Source of the DNA: Candidatus Kapaibacterium sp.
Lineage (GTDB): Bacteria > Bacteroidota > Ignavibacteria > Kapaibacteriales > UBA961
Assembly (NCBI GenBank): GCA_017302855.1
Contig: JAFLBY010000004.1
Location: 1 to 45,563 of the forward strand
Length of the DNA: 45,563 bases
Direction of reading: 5' to 3'
A program made the translations under genes and the position numbers. The notes beneath the pieces are model-generated. The model searched no databases. It was not told the DNA's origin and saw only the letters and a program-made list of their open reading frames with translations. Of this stretch, positions 26,364 through 34,774 are shown piece after piece (within the stretch, counting starts at the first letter, position 1; each line of letters begins with the position of its first letter).

Positions 26364-26401
26364 CCGCCCATTATCACGGTTTTTGCAACGGGCGGGGTGA
26401 T
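26364..26401 (+). other. Possible pseudoknot in the cassette junction
   Basis: CCGCCC (26364-26369) pairs with GGGCGG (26390-26395), and ATCAC (26373-26377) pairs with GTGAT (26397-26401), in interleaved order. It may instead form AAAACCG/CGGTTTT followed by T, a weak terminator for the Fic gene. Confidence 0.3.
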
Positions 26402-26443
26402 ATGCAAAATTCAACAGTAGTTTTTCCCTCACCTCCGCTCAAG

Positions 26444-26475
26444 TTTGCTTACATAAGCAAAGTTTTGTAGTTTTG
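26444..26475 (+). promoter_or_regulatory. Promoter P3, near twin of P2
   Basis: TTTG 26444-26447, 20-base spacer, TAGTTTTG 26468-26475, with the same TTTGCTTA-CA-TAAGCAAA palindrome as P2. Similarity continues through AATGAATGG and TTTGTG downstream. Confidence 0.65.
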
Positions 26476-26627
26476 TGGCAATGAATGGCGCTTTGTGTTA
26501 AGATGGGAAGCGTACATCTATAGATTTGCAAAAGTACTTCATTGACAAACTGCATTTGCATTCAGTAACTGAGTAAATCTGCTGACCGTTACCAGCAAGC
26601 ATATATAACGACACGAATCAATTACAA

Positions 26628-27215
26628 ATGACAATTGACGACAAAATAAACGACTTTAAAAAGCATCTTCCAATATTGGACGAGACAGCACTTGTAAGAA
26701 AATTTATTACATCGGGTGACAGTTATGTTGTTGACCAAGACAACTATTTAGATTTGAAAGCAACAATAGCTGACCATTTTGAAATACATCCTAACGAAGT
26801 ATTAATTGTAGGTTCAGGAAAATTAGGATTTTCAATCGCAGAAAACCTTGCCAAAGAAAAACCACGATACCGACACTTTAGCGAGAGTTCAGACATTGAT
26901 GTGGCACTCATTTCACAGGGACTATTCGACAAGATTTGGAAAGACTTATATAACTATATCGAAGACAAGAATTATTGGCAAAAACAACAAGAGTTTACAA
27001 CTTATCATTTCACAGGTTGGATGAGACCTGATATGCTTCCCAATTCACCTCGATTTAACTTCACACAAACGATTTGGTGGGACTTTTTCAATAACCTAAC
27101 TTCATCCCAGAAGTATGGTGATTATAAAATTAGGGGTGGCTTATATCGGAATTGGCATTTTCTTGAAAGGTATCAAGTAAAATGTGTTAGACAATGTAAA
27201 CTCGAATTAAAATAA
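26628..27215 (+). CDS. Nucleotidyltransferase-like protein paired with the DUF262 protein
   Basis: This 195-residue soluble protein contains VGSGKLGFS (about residues 61-69) and SSDIDVALI (about 87-95). Together these resemble the GS...DxD signature of the polymerase-beta nucleotidyltransferase fold: a glycine-serine turn followed by two acidic metal ligands 20-30 residues later. The C-terminal part is aromatic (FTGWMRPDML, TQTIWWDFFN, GGLYRNWHFLERYQ). It ends 5 bases before the ATG of the DUF262 gene, so they form a two-gene operon under promoter P3. No Shine-Dalgarno is seen. The exact substrate is unknown. Defence-associated nucleotidyltransferases modify RNA or proteins or make cyclic nucleotides, but a CD-NTase cannot be claimed from this short chain. 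Confidence 0.78.
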   Translation: MTIDDKINDFKKHLPILDETALVRKFITSGDSYVVDQDNYLDLKATIADHFEIHPNEVLIVGSGKLGFSIAENLAKEKPRYRHFSESSDIDVALISQGLFDKIWKDLYNYIEDKNYWQKQQEFTTYHFTGWMRPDMLPNSPRFNFTQTIWWDFFNNLTSSQKYGDYKIRGGLYRNWHFLERYQVKCVRQCKLELK

Positions 27216-27220
27216 AGACG

Positions 27221-28216
27221 ATGAAAACTTCAGGAACAAACATAAGGCTTAGAAAAATTCTCTCAGGTTTAAAAGCAGGGTCATTGATACCAAGACCAGA
27301 CTTCCAACGGAGACTAGTGTGGGCTAACAAACACAAAGTAGCATTCATTCAAACGGTTTTAGATGAATTGCCATTCCCTGAAATTTATATTGCAGCAGGA
27401 GAAGTAAATCTCGAAAGTGGAGAAGGTAAAGAGATATTGGTTGATGGTCAGCAAAGAATAACTACTCTATACCAGTACTTCATTGGCTCAGAAGACTTAA
27501 AATATGAGAATGGCTTGATACCATATACGAAACTTGAGCCAGGTCAACAAGAAGCATTTCTTGAATACGAAGTAGTGGTTAGAGATTTAGGAAAGTTAGA
27601 TATTGAAACTATCAAGACAGTATTTCAAAGAATCAACTCCACAAACTATTCATTGAATGCAATTGAAATACATAATTCAAGATATGACGGAGAAATTAAA
27701 AGACTTGCAGACGCAATTTCAGAACTTGAATTTTTCGAAAATCATAGAGTCTTTACAAATAATGACATCAAACGTATGAGAGACCTAGGTTTTTCTCTTG
27801 TAGTCATTATAACTTTATTGAGCACCTACTTTAACCTCGAAGATGAATTTGAAGAATACTTACAAAGATTTAATGATGAGTTCTCTCAAAAAGAAGAAAT
27901 CGAATATCAAATTAAATATTTACTTGACTTAATTGATAATTTAAACTTTGATGAAAAATCAAGAGTTTTTAAAAAGTCAGACTTATTTACACTAATAGTA
28001 GAGTTGCATCGAACAATATTTAGAGAAAATAAGAAAATTGACCAATCCAAACTTGAATCAGAATTGAAGAGTTTTTATCAAGCAGTCGAAGACAAAGTTC
28101 AGGAACCAATATTTCAAGACTACTCAAAGGCAGTATTACAAGGGACAAATAATCGAAGTGGACGTATTATGAGAGGTAAGATAATTTACTCAATAATAAA
28201 CTCTTGTATAATTTAA
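27221..28216 (+). CDS. DUF262 (GmrS-N / ParB-like) protein
   Basis: This 331-residue protein shows the DUF262 landmarks: IPRPDFQRRLVWANKHKVAF near residue 23 and the nucleotide-binding or nuclease core ILVDGQQRITTLYQYF near 75, followed by FQRINSTNYSLNAIEIHNSR near 130. In GmrSD-type modification-dependent enzymes this domain is fused or paired with a DUF1524 HNH nuclease. Here the protein ends without such a nuclease and is coupled to a nucleotidyltransferase-like gene instead. The C-terminal half is helical. It is likely a DNA- or nucleotide-sensing defence component (family-level inference). A short AT-rich spacer and no clear Shine-Dalgarno suggest translational coupling to the upstream gene. 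Confidence 0.87.
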   Translation: MKTSGTNIRLRKILSGLKAGSLIPRPDFQRRLVWANKHKVAFIQTVLDELPFPEIYIAAGEVNLESGEGKEILVDGQQRITTLYQYFIGSEDLKYENGLIPYTKLEPGQQEAFLEYEVVVRDLGKLDIETIKTVFQRINSTNYSLNAIEIHNSRYDGEIKRLADAISELEFFENHRVFTNNDIKRMRDLGFSLVVIITLLSTYFNLEDEFEEYLQRFNDEFSQKEEIEYQIKYLLDLIDNLNFDEKSRVFKKSDLFTLIVELHRTIFRENKKIDQSKLESELKSFYQAVEDKVQEPIFQDYSKAVLQGTNNRSGRIMRGKIIYSIINSCII

Positions 28217-28285
28217 TATTGAGGACTTTTGTAAACGACCAGAATAGAATGCCAGTCGCTAACAGCACCTACCCAAAAGTGGTGA

Positions 28286-28303
28286 CTCAGTGGTTACATC
28301 AAG
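28286..28303. repeat. Shared intergenic word CTCAGTGGTTACATCAAG, copy 2
   Basis: Exact 18-base match to 20691-20708, in both cases inside the intergenic leader of an accessory gene, close to a CGCTAACA word (20533 and 28257). Confidence 0.75.
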
Positions 28304-28401
28304 CTTTGTGGTAAAAGTCCCGCCCTTCGGGTAGCTGCCAAACATTGGGGGTCATTGTGAAAGACGATACCGAAATAAATAAACGAACAGTTAATTAAGA
28401 A

Positions 28402-29124
28402 ATGCCATTTACATTTTCACACCCAGCAATAGTTTTACCATTGACATTTTTGCCTCGACCATGGTTTTCCTTGACCGGTCTTGTAATCGGCAGTTTAACA
28501 CCTGACTTTGAATATTTTTTAAGAATGAGAATTAAAAGCAATTACAGCCATACAATTGACGGGCTTTTTTGGTTCGACCTGCCACTTGGACTCCTACTTG
28601 CGTTTTTATTTCACAACATTGTTCGTGACAGACTATTCGACAACTTACCGACATTTTTAAAATCAAGATTTTCGATTTTTAGGCAGTTTGATTGGAACAG
28701 TTACTTCAAACATAATTGGTTAGTGGTGACAATTTCAATTTTAATCGGAGCAGCTTCGCACATTTTTTGGGATAGTTTTACTCACGAACACGGTTATTTC
28801 GTTCAGACAATTCCTGAATTGCAAAACTCTGTTGGTTTTTTTGGCAGACAAATTCCAATTTTAAAAATACTTCAACATTCTTCGACTTTACTAGGTGGAC
28901 TTGTAATTGCTTTTGCCATTTATAGACTTCCGACAGACAAGACTGTAAATGAAAATGTAAGTTTGAAATACTGGGCAATTTTAGTAGGACTAACATTAAC
29001 AATTATTTCGGTAAGACTTGTAAGCGGACTTGACTTCAAACAATACGGGGACGTAATTGTGACAGCTATTTCCGCAGGACTAATTTCATTAATAATAACA
29101 TCATGGCTGACAAGGGCGAAATAA
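28402..29124 (+). CDS. DUF4184 family membrane protein
   Basis: This 240-residue protein begins with the family signature MPFTFSHPAIVLPL and continues with LVIGSLTPDFEYFL. Later it shows GAASHIFWDSFTHEHGYFV, a His/Asp-rich motif typical of DUF4184 and reminiscent of metal-dependent membrane hydrolases. About five hydrophobic segments are visible (residues 60-75, 110-128, 155-175, 188-205 and 218-235). The function is unknown; family members are widespread and often mobile. It closes the first accessory stretch and is followed by a copy of the CCACAGCTCATCGTAATTT element and then by backbone genes on the other strand. Confidence 0.88.
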   Translation: MPFTFSHPAIVLPLTFLPRPWFSLTGLVIGSLTPDFEYFLRMRIKSNYSHTIDGLFWFDLPLGLLLAFLFHNIVRDRLFDNLPTFLKSRFSIFRQFDWNSYFKHNWLVVTISILIGAASHIFWDSFTHEHGYFVQTIPELQNSVGFFGRQIPILKILQHSSTLLGGLVIAFAIYRLPTDKTVNENVSLKYWAILVGLTLTIISVRLVSGLDFKQYGDVIVTAISAGLISLIITSWLTRAK

Positions 29125-29145
29125 AACCCCCACCCCCTATCCCTA

Positions 29146-29179
29146 CCTCTTCCACAGCTCATCGTAATTTTTAGACGAT
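29146..29179. repeat. Copy B of the recurring CCACAACTCATCGGTAA element, at an island edge
   Basis: CTTCCACAGCTCATCGTAAT continues with TTTTAGACGAT. It lies between the last accessory gene and the converging backbone gene ending at 29253. ATCGT/ACGAT can form a small stem. Confidence 0.65.
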
Positions 29180-29252
29180 ATTATTGCTTGTACTGTCTAT
29201 GATTGGGCGGTCGAAGGACATATTCCCTCCTTATATCATTTTTTTTCTTTTT

Positions 29253-30758
29253 TCACAGATAGGGATTTTTCTTTTGTTTTTTCTTTTGGACAAATTTCGG
29301 TTTCCATAGACGAAGCACACTCAAAAGAAAAGGATCGGCTTCCGTATTATTGCTGTGTTGCTCGATGAATCCGCTGACAAGACTATGCCGTGCATGAGGG
29401 GAATGTGCTTCCGCAATATGACGCAATAATTTGAGAAAATGACGATGAAATTCGGTGACAGGCAAAAATTTTGATTTAGAACGTGTAAATGAACGAATGC
29501 CATAGTCAAGATATGCTTCCCCACCGGTATCCAGATGCGCACATAATGATAATAATTCGGCAGAACGATGGGCATCGCTACGGATATGTGCATCAGATGA
29601 AAGTGTGCGCTGAAACCATTCAAGTGCAAGTCGAGGATTGCCGGACACAAGACACATTGCCCCACATTCCATCGTCAGTAATTTTTGATAAATCGGCGGG
29701 AAAAAATGCTGATATGTCTGATAGAGTTTAGTATATTCGGGTATATTTTCCGCAAAACGCTCCATATTTTCCGATACCATATCATACGTTATTTCGGTGC
29801 GAAGAAATAACATGGCGGCACGTGCTTTTTGATAGGCATTCAGATTTTTTTGCTGCATACTGTCACGCAATAAATAAATATTATTTTCATAAAGTTCATA
29901 GTGTTTGTGCAGACAGTAATATGACAGCATGGTTGTCAATGTACCAATATATAATCCAAAATATTGTTCTTTGCGAATGGGGTTTTCTTCAAATTTCTTT
30001 ACTATTATTTCGCTTATTTCGCGTGATTTTTCTTGATTTTTTTCGATATACTGATAATGCGATGTTTGAATAAACATTGAAGAAAGCCATGCAGTAAATG
30101 ATAAAGGTTGTACCGTGCTCATCAATGGATGGGATAATATATCTGCGGAGTACTGTTCTTTTGCATGCGTGGTAATACCTTGCGCCACAAGTGAATCTTC
30201 AATACGCAAATTATAGATCCAATACAAATATTCATTATAGACTTTTTCGGAAGCACTTTCTAATTCATTGATAATACTCTCCGAAAGTTCACCATAATGT
30301 TTATCGCTGACAAAATGCGATATGACCAATAAATAATAGGTGAGTGCATCAAGATATAAACGATTATGCTCAATCTCGCGAGCCATTTCCACTGCTTTTT
30401 TGACAATTTTTTCTGCATGGGTATATAATCCGCGTTCGGATAATAAACGCACATCATAGAGAGCATCTTGAATGACTTGCGCCTGATTTTTCCCGCTATG
30501 GTATGAGCGCAATGATTCCATGATTTGCTTGTATAAATAATTCTTAATTCCGGGTAATCGTTGTGCCATTGTTTTGATACTGTTTTTTTTCACAAGAGCA
30601 TCATCGCTATATGATTCCAGAGAATCAATGGCTTCGAATAATGTCATATAATCATTGCCTTCGCCAATAATATGACGGGCTGAGTATTTTTTGAAGTATC
30701 CCTTCTCCGATGGACTCATCGAACGAATCAGTTCATGAATTTGCTGACCTACACTCAT
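29253..30758 (-). CDS. Large helical (TPR-like) protein of unknown function
   Basis: The ATG at 30758 (501 residues) is chosen over one 33 bases upstream because AAAGGA lies 8 bases before it. The N-terminus reads MSVGQQIHELIRSMSPSEKG. The whole chain is predicted alpha-helical with TPR-like pairs (LYTHAEKIVKKAVEMAREIE, HNRLYLDALTYYLLVISHF, NPRLALEWFQRTLSSDAHIR). The C-terminus is strongly basic (VQKKKQKKNPYL). No signal peptide or enzyme motif is present. The protein is probably a cytoplasmic scaffold. It is transcribed away from the T9SS Asp-box gene at 30952 across about 190 bases, in a backbone stretch between two accessory segments. Confidence 0.82.
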   Translation of the reverse strand: MSVGQQIHELIRSMSPSEKGYFKKYSARHIIGEGNDYMTLFEAIDSLESYSDDALVKKNSIKTMAQRLPGIKNYLYKQIMESLRSYHSGKNQAQVIQDALYDVRLLSERGLYTHAEKIVKKAVEMAREIEHNRLYLDALTYYLLVISHFVSDKHYGELSESIINELESASEKVYNEYLYWIYNLRIEDSLVAQGITTHAKEQYSADILSHPLMSTVQPLSFTAWLSSMFIQTSHYQYIEKNQEKSREISEIIVKKFEENPIRKEQYFGLYIGTLTTMLSYYCLHKHYELYENNIYLLRDSMQQKNLNAYQKARAAMLFLRTEITYDMVSENMERFAENIPEYTKLYQTYQHFFPPIYQKLLTMECGAMCLVSGNPRLALEWFQRTLSSDAHIRSDAHRSAELLSLCAHLDTGGEAYLDYGIRSFTRSKSKFLPVTEFHRHFLKLLRHIAEAHSPHARHSLVSGFIEQHSNNTEADPFLLSVLRLWKPKFVQKKKQKKNPYL

Positions 30759-30951
30759 ATCGTTATCCTTTGTATGATATTGTGATTGCACTTGAGCGAA
30801 GTATTGTCATATAGTGACGCTCCGACATGGAAATATAGTAAAAAATTGGCGGAAACATTCCCCTGTTTTCACTGTCATTGCTAACAGACATGAATGTGCG
30901 CAGTTCATGTGCAGTATATATCAACTTTATAAACAATGATTTGGAGTAATA

Positions 30952-33039
30952 ATGACACATTATATTTTGTACAGTATAAGTTTTTTCTGTTTGTGTATCG
31001 GCACTTTTGCCCAGACACAACTCACCCTTACATCATCCGTCGGTATTGAAGGTGGAAATGTCTATAGCATAGATAAAAAAGGGAGCGAAATTATCGTCGG
31101 CACGCAATCCGGTGTTTTTTGGTCAACAGATTATGGTATTCAATGGAACAGTATTCCGCAATCGGTCAGTATCATTCCTTTTACAAAGGTACAAATTACC
31201 GATCCGGGTGTATATGTTTGTGTAAGTGATAGAAATATCTACATATACAAACGTGCCGATAATAGCTTTACACCATTGCCTTCACTATTGGACGTCGTCG
31301 AAAAAGATGGCAATATTACGGCACTGTATGCCACACCAACTATGATTATGGCGGGGACAAGTGCCGGTTATCTTCTTAACTATGGGATCGCGCAACAACG
31401 ATGGACTATTGTTTTAGACAGTTCCAACAGCCAATCACATCAAAGTGTGACAGATATTATCCGTGCCGGCAGTAAGTTCTATGTTTCTATCGGACAAGAA
31501 CTTATGCGATGGAATGGTAATGCGTGGTTAAAAGTGACACCTACGCTCAATGAATCGGAGTATATGTTTGTACAAGATATATGTGAGTATGGCAATCACG
31601 TTATTGCAGCTACCACACAAGGGATTATACGCTCCACAGATGAAGGAATAACATGGCAAAAGTTTAATCAAAATCTTTCCGAAGAAACGATAGCCATACG
31701 CTTAGCGGGTGGTGGCGATTACCTTGCAATACAAACACTCTCCGATGGCATAAAACTCTATGATACAACACGCAATGAATGGATTGATACCGACATCAAC
31801 AATGATTATGATGAAGGAATACTTTCACTGCACCGGAGTCAGGATGGTCTGTATGTAGGATTGCAGACACAAGGTATAATTCATTCTGCCAATGGTCGCA
31901 ATAGTTTTGCTCCGATGAATCAAGGATTACATGATGTGAGTGTTCACGGACTTGCTATATTCGGCTCCACATTGTATGCCGCAACAAGTAATGGTATTTT
32001 CACAAGCACTAATAATGGTACTGATTGGTTTGGTCCCACAATGAAAGGTATAGCCTTCAATGATGCTGTTGTTCATAATAACACCATTTTTATGGCGAGT
32101 GAAAAAGGAATTTTTCGTTATAATTCTCCATCAAATACATGGGACACGGCAGGGTTTAACGGCGTAAGGTGCCAAAGTTTTACTCAACAAGGCAATACTT
32201 TATATGTTACCACAGCTGATTTATTTCCGCATGAACATAATAAATCCGGCATATTCTTCACAAATGACGGCGGTGTAACATGGCAAAATATCACCCATAA
32301 TTTACTGACTATAGAAAATATAAGCGAAGTGGTGCGAGTGACACAAGCGGGGCAAACACTTTTTGCAGGAACAAATGCAGGATTATTCCGAAAAAATACT
32401 CAAGACACGCAATGGCAAAAAATATATATTGGCAATTTCCTTGCAGTAATATCAGATATGGTAATTGATGAAGGAACAATTGTGCTTACTCTTAACCAAG
32501 GCTCGGTTATACGTTCCACCGATAATGGTATTACATGGAATGATTGGCGAGAAGGATTAGAAAACGAAACTACCTATGTAATAATGAATGGAATATCAAT
32601 TCGTGATGGATTATATTATCTTTATACCAATGTCGGTATTTTTACACGCATGGCTTCATCGTCACAATGGCAAAAAATATCGGATATTTTCGGAGCTTTA
32701 TGGCTTTCTTATACGGATAACAGAATATTTGTCGGAACGCAAAAAGGATTGTATTATCAGAATATAGTGACATCGGATATTGATGAAGATAATCAAGAAA
32801 ACAATGCTGTTATGATATATCCCAATCCGGCATCGGGCACAATGACTATTAACTCGGAGGAATCCGAAATTCTTAGTATAGAATATTTTACTGTAGAAGG
32901 ACAGTCAATAATGTCTGTGCCTGCGCCAATACTATCACCCACACCTATTGATATATCTTCTTTACCGACAGGAACATATATAGCACGCATTACAACAGTA
33001 TCGGGAATGTATCATCACAGCGTGACCATACTTCCATAA
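30952..33039 (+). CDS. Secreted Asp-box beta-propeller protein with T9SS type A sorting domain
   Basis: This 695-residue protein has a signal peptide (residues 1-22, ending GTFAQ). Asp-box/BNR motifs follow the S/T-x-D-x-G-x-x-W pattern: STDYGIQW near 57, STDEGITW near 227, STNNGTDW near 350, TNDGGVTW near 436 and STDNGITW near 521. They predict one or two beta-propellers as in sialidase-like and glycan-binding proteins, but no catalytic sialidase residues were recognised. The last 75 residues are a T9SS type A tail (VMIYPNPASGTMTI, then LPTGTYIARITTVSG). A GGAG ribosome binding site lies 7 bases before the ATG. A strong terminator follows 40 bases after the stop. Confidence 0.92.
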   Translation: MTHYILYSISFFCLCIGTFAQTQLTLTSSVGIEGGNVYSIDKKGSEIIVGTQSGVFWSTDYGIQWNSIPQSVSIIPFTKVQITDPGVYVCVSDRNIYIYKRADNSFTPLPSLLDVVEKDGNITALYATPTMIMAGTSAGYLLNYGIAQQRWTIVLDSSNSQSHQSVTDIIRAGSKFYVSIGQELMRWNGNAWLKVTPTLNESEYMFVQDICEYGNHVIAATTQGIIRSTDEGITWQKFNQNLSEETIAIRLAGGGDYLAIQTLSDGIKLYDTTRNEWIDTDINNDYDEGILSLHRSQDGLYVGLQTQGIIHSANGRNSFAPMNQGLHDVSVHGLAIFGSTLYAATSNGIFTSTNNGTDWFGPTMKGIAFNDAVVHNNTIFMASEKGIFRYNSPSNTWDTAGFNGVRCQSFTQQGNTLYVTTADLFPHEHNKSGIFFTNDGGVTWQNITHNLLTIENISEVVRVTQAGQTLFAGTNAGLFRKNTQDTQWQKIYIGNFLAVISDMVIDEGTIVLTLNQGSVIRSTDNGITWNDWREGLENETTYVIMNGISIRDGLYYLYTNVGIFTRMASSSQWQKISDIFGALWLSYTDNRIFVGTQKGLYYQNIVTSDIDEDNQENNAVMIYPNPASGTMTINSEESEILSIEYFTVEGQSIMSVPAPILSPTPIDISSLPTGTYIARITTVSGMYHHSVTILP

Positions 33040-33078
33040 AATCTTTAACACCACGTTCCATATACCACTATTGACACA

Positions 33079-33108
33079 AAAGCCGTGCAAAAAACACGGC
33101 TTTTTTTT
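33079..33108. terminator. Bidirectional terminator between converging genes
   Basis: AAAGCCGTG and CACGGCTTTTTTTT form a perfect GCCGTG/CACGGC stem with a 7-base A-rich loop. T runs on both strands let it end the plus gene (stop at 33039) and the minus gene (stop at 33134). Confidence 0.9.
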
Positions 33109-33133
33109 ATATACAGTTTTTTGTGAATAGTGT

Positions 33134-34669
33134 TTATTTGATACTATGCAATGGCATGGAATAAGTTTGATTTGATGCTGTTATTAAAAGAGTATAATAT
33201 CCTTGCGGTAAATGCGCAATAGAACATTGAACAGATTCTGTGCTGAGAACAGTATATTCGACAGGGAATATTTCGCCAAGTACGGAAATTGCCTGCACAC
33301 GGACTATATCATTATTGAGAAGTCCTGCCACCGTCACAGAGTTATGCGCGGGATTAGGAGCAAGTGTCCACGTACTTTGTTCATTATTATCTGCAATATT
33401 TGCTACTGTGCCATTGATATATTGTTGTTGATTTTCTGTGATGGCAGAGCGCACAGCCGAAAAATCTTCATCGCTTCCTGTAGTTTCATTGCCTTTGATT
33501 GGATTAACAATTGTAATGCAATAGGCAACGCGAGCGGTTTGTCCGGGCAATAAAGTAAATGCCCCTGTACTGAGCAATGCTCTAATATCTGCTTGTAATT
33601 TTTCACCGTCTTTTTTATTTTCGCTCATGAAATTGTAGCGGTCATTATTTGTTATTGGGTCGGTCTGAATATCAAAAAATCTGATAGCCGAAATTCCAAC
33701 CTGTTCTGAATATGGTGCCGGTTGTGTATAAGATTTTACGGTGCGCAGCGCATCATCATTCACTGCGGGTGTTTCCAAATGTGTAATTGCCAAATACCCG
33801 AAATTTTTTCCCTGTTCACCTTGATTGCTGCTTGACCAAGCATATACACCGTTCAAATTATCAATATTCATAGGGCGAATATTATCATTTTGCGCTCCTT
33901 GGGCATTATTGAGTGTGCTAATATCAGGGTCGAAAACATGCCCGATATGGCAATCGAAGAGTGTGTCATTAGAAGTATTGGTGATGCTCTGTTGTACAAT
34001 AATGGATGAGCGTAATGGTGCTTTATTCCATGTAAATATTTTTTCATCGAATTGTAAACCAAGTGGAAATCCTTCTTGACCGCGAAGCGTAGAGCCGCCC
34101 TCATAGCGATTAAGATTATTATCGTGGTAACGAGAGTGGAACATTTCATCGGAGACCATAGCCGCACCTTTCGGATATACCGCAGAGTTACGTTCAGAAA
34201 TTGTGGGCACATAGACACCTGTTGGGGCATCGGCTGTTTTCCATAGTGACCAAGGCGGCATTTGATTTTGTATATGCAGACCATCGGGAGTAAATTCCGT
34301 TGAGCGTTCCACATGATATTTGATATTCATGTCGTTCGGTAAAGGGTAAGGGTCATCACTATTGCCGGGTGTCATCCATGAATATCCCGAATTGGGATTG
34401 TACGTAAGAGCAACCAAAGGAGTGAGGGTATTATTCACCCGTTTTTTTGCTCCGAACCATATACCTGATCCAAAGAGATATTGATTTTGTGAGCCGCGCG
34501 GATAAATAAGCCCAGCCGACGATTTGGCTGTATTATTTCCCAAAATACCATAATTGGAAATATACAAATCCACATCGGAGAGAGTGGTCTGTTTGGTTTG
34601 ATAGGCGGATTGTCCATACAGATGACCTGCACCTGCAATAGCTAATACCACAATGAATAAAGTTTTCAT
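33134..34669 (-). CDS. Secreted T9SS-sorted protein, paralogue 1 of a tandem pair
   Basis: The ATG at 34669 (511 residues) is preferred because GGAG precedes it and a clean signal peptide follows (MKTLFIVVLAIAGAGHLYGQ). The mature start TLSDVDLYISNYGILGNN and IYPRGSQNQYLFGSGIWFGA are shared with the neighbour at 34775. This layout is frequent in secreted proteins of Ignavibacteria and Chlorobi relatives. The middle is beta-rich, with ITNTSNDTLFDCHIGHVFDPDI. The tail (LAPNPAHNSVTVAGLL, then IAHLPQGYYTLLITASNQTY) is a T9SS type A sorting domain. The gene is 105 bases downstream of its paralogue in the same orientation, a clear tandem duplication. Function unknown, likely cell-surface. Confidence 0.9.
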   Translation of the reverse strand: MKTLFIVVLAIAGAGHLYGQSAYQTKQTTLSDVDLYISNYGILGNNTAKSSAGLIYPRGSQNQYLFGSGIWFGAKKRVNNTLTPLVALTYNPNSGYSWMTPGNSDDPYPLPNDMNIKYHVERSTEFTPDGLHIQNQMPPWSLWKTADAPTGVYVPTISERNSAVYPKGAAMVSDEMFHSRYHDNNLNRYEGGSTLRGQEGFPLGLQFDEKIFTWNKAPLRSSIIVQQSITNTSNDTLFDCHIGHVFDPDISTLNNAQGAQNDNIRPMNIDNLNGVYAWSSSNQGEQGKNFGYLAITHLETPAVNDDALRTVKSYTQPAPYSEQVGISAIRFFDIQTDPITNNDRYNFMSENKKDGEKLQADIRALLSTGAFTLLPGQTARVAYCITIVNPIKGNETTGSDEDFSAVRSAITENQQQYINGTVANIADNNEQSTWTLAPNPAHNSVTVAGLLNNDIVRVQAISVLGEIFPVEYTVLSTESVQCSIAHLPQGYYTLLITASNQTYSMPLHSIK

Positions 34670-34774
34670 AGTAGTCTCCACAAAATAAGTATATGTAACA
34701 AAGGAGTTTCTTGTTCCCTGCACAGAGAGTATCATGATGACAAAAGTTACAAGTATGTGTGATTTTAAGAAAGT

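Larger units (their letters stand above)
26321..26627. other. 307-bp intergenic cassette leader before the nucleotidyltransferase-like gene
   Basis: It contains an interleaved pair of complementary words at 26364-26401, promoter P3 at 26444-26475, and a leader with CAGTAACT and GTTACCAGCAAGC words (26565-26600). The leader resembles that at 36639-36802. No coding sequence is seen. Confidence 0.6.
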
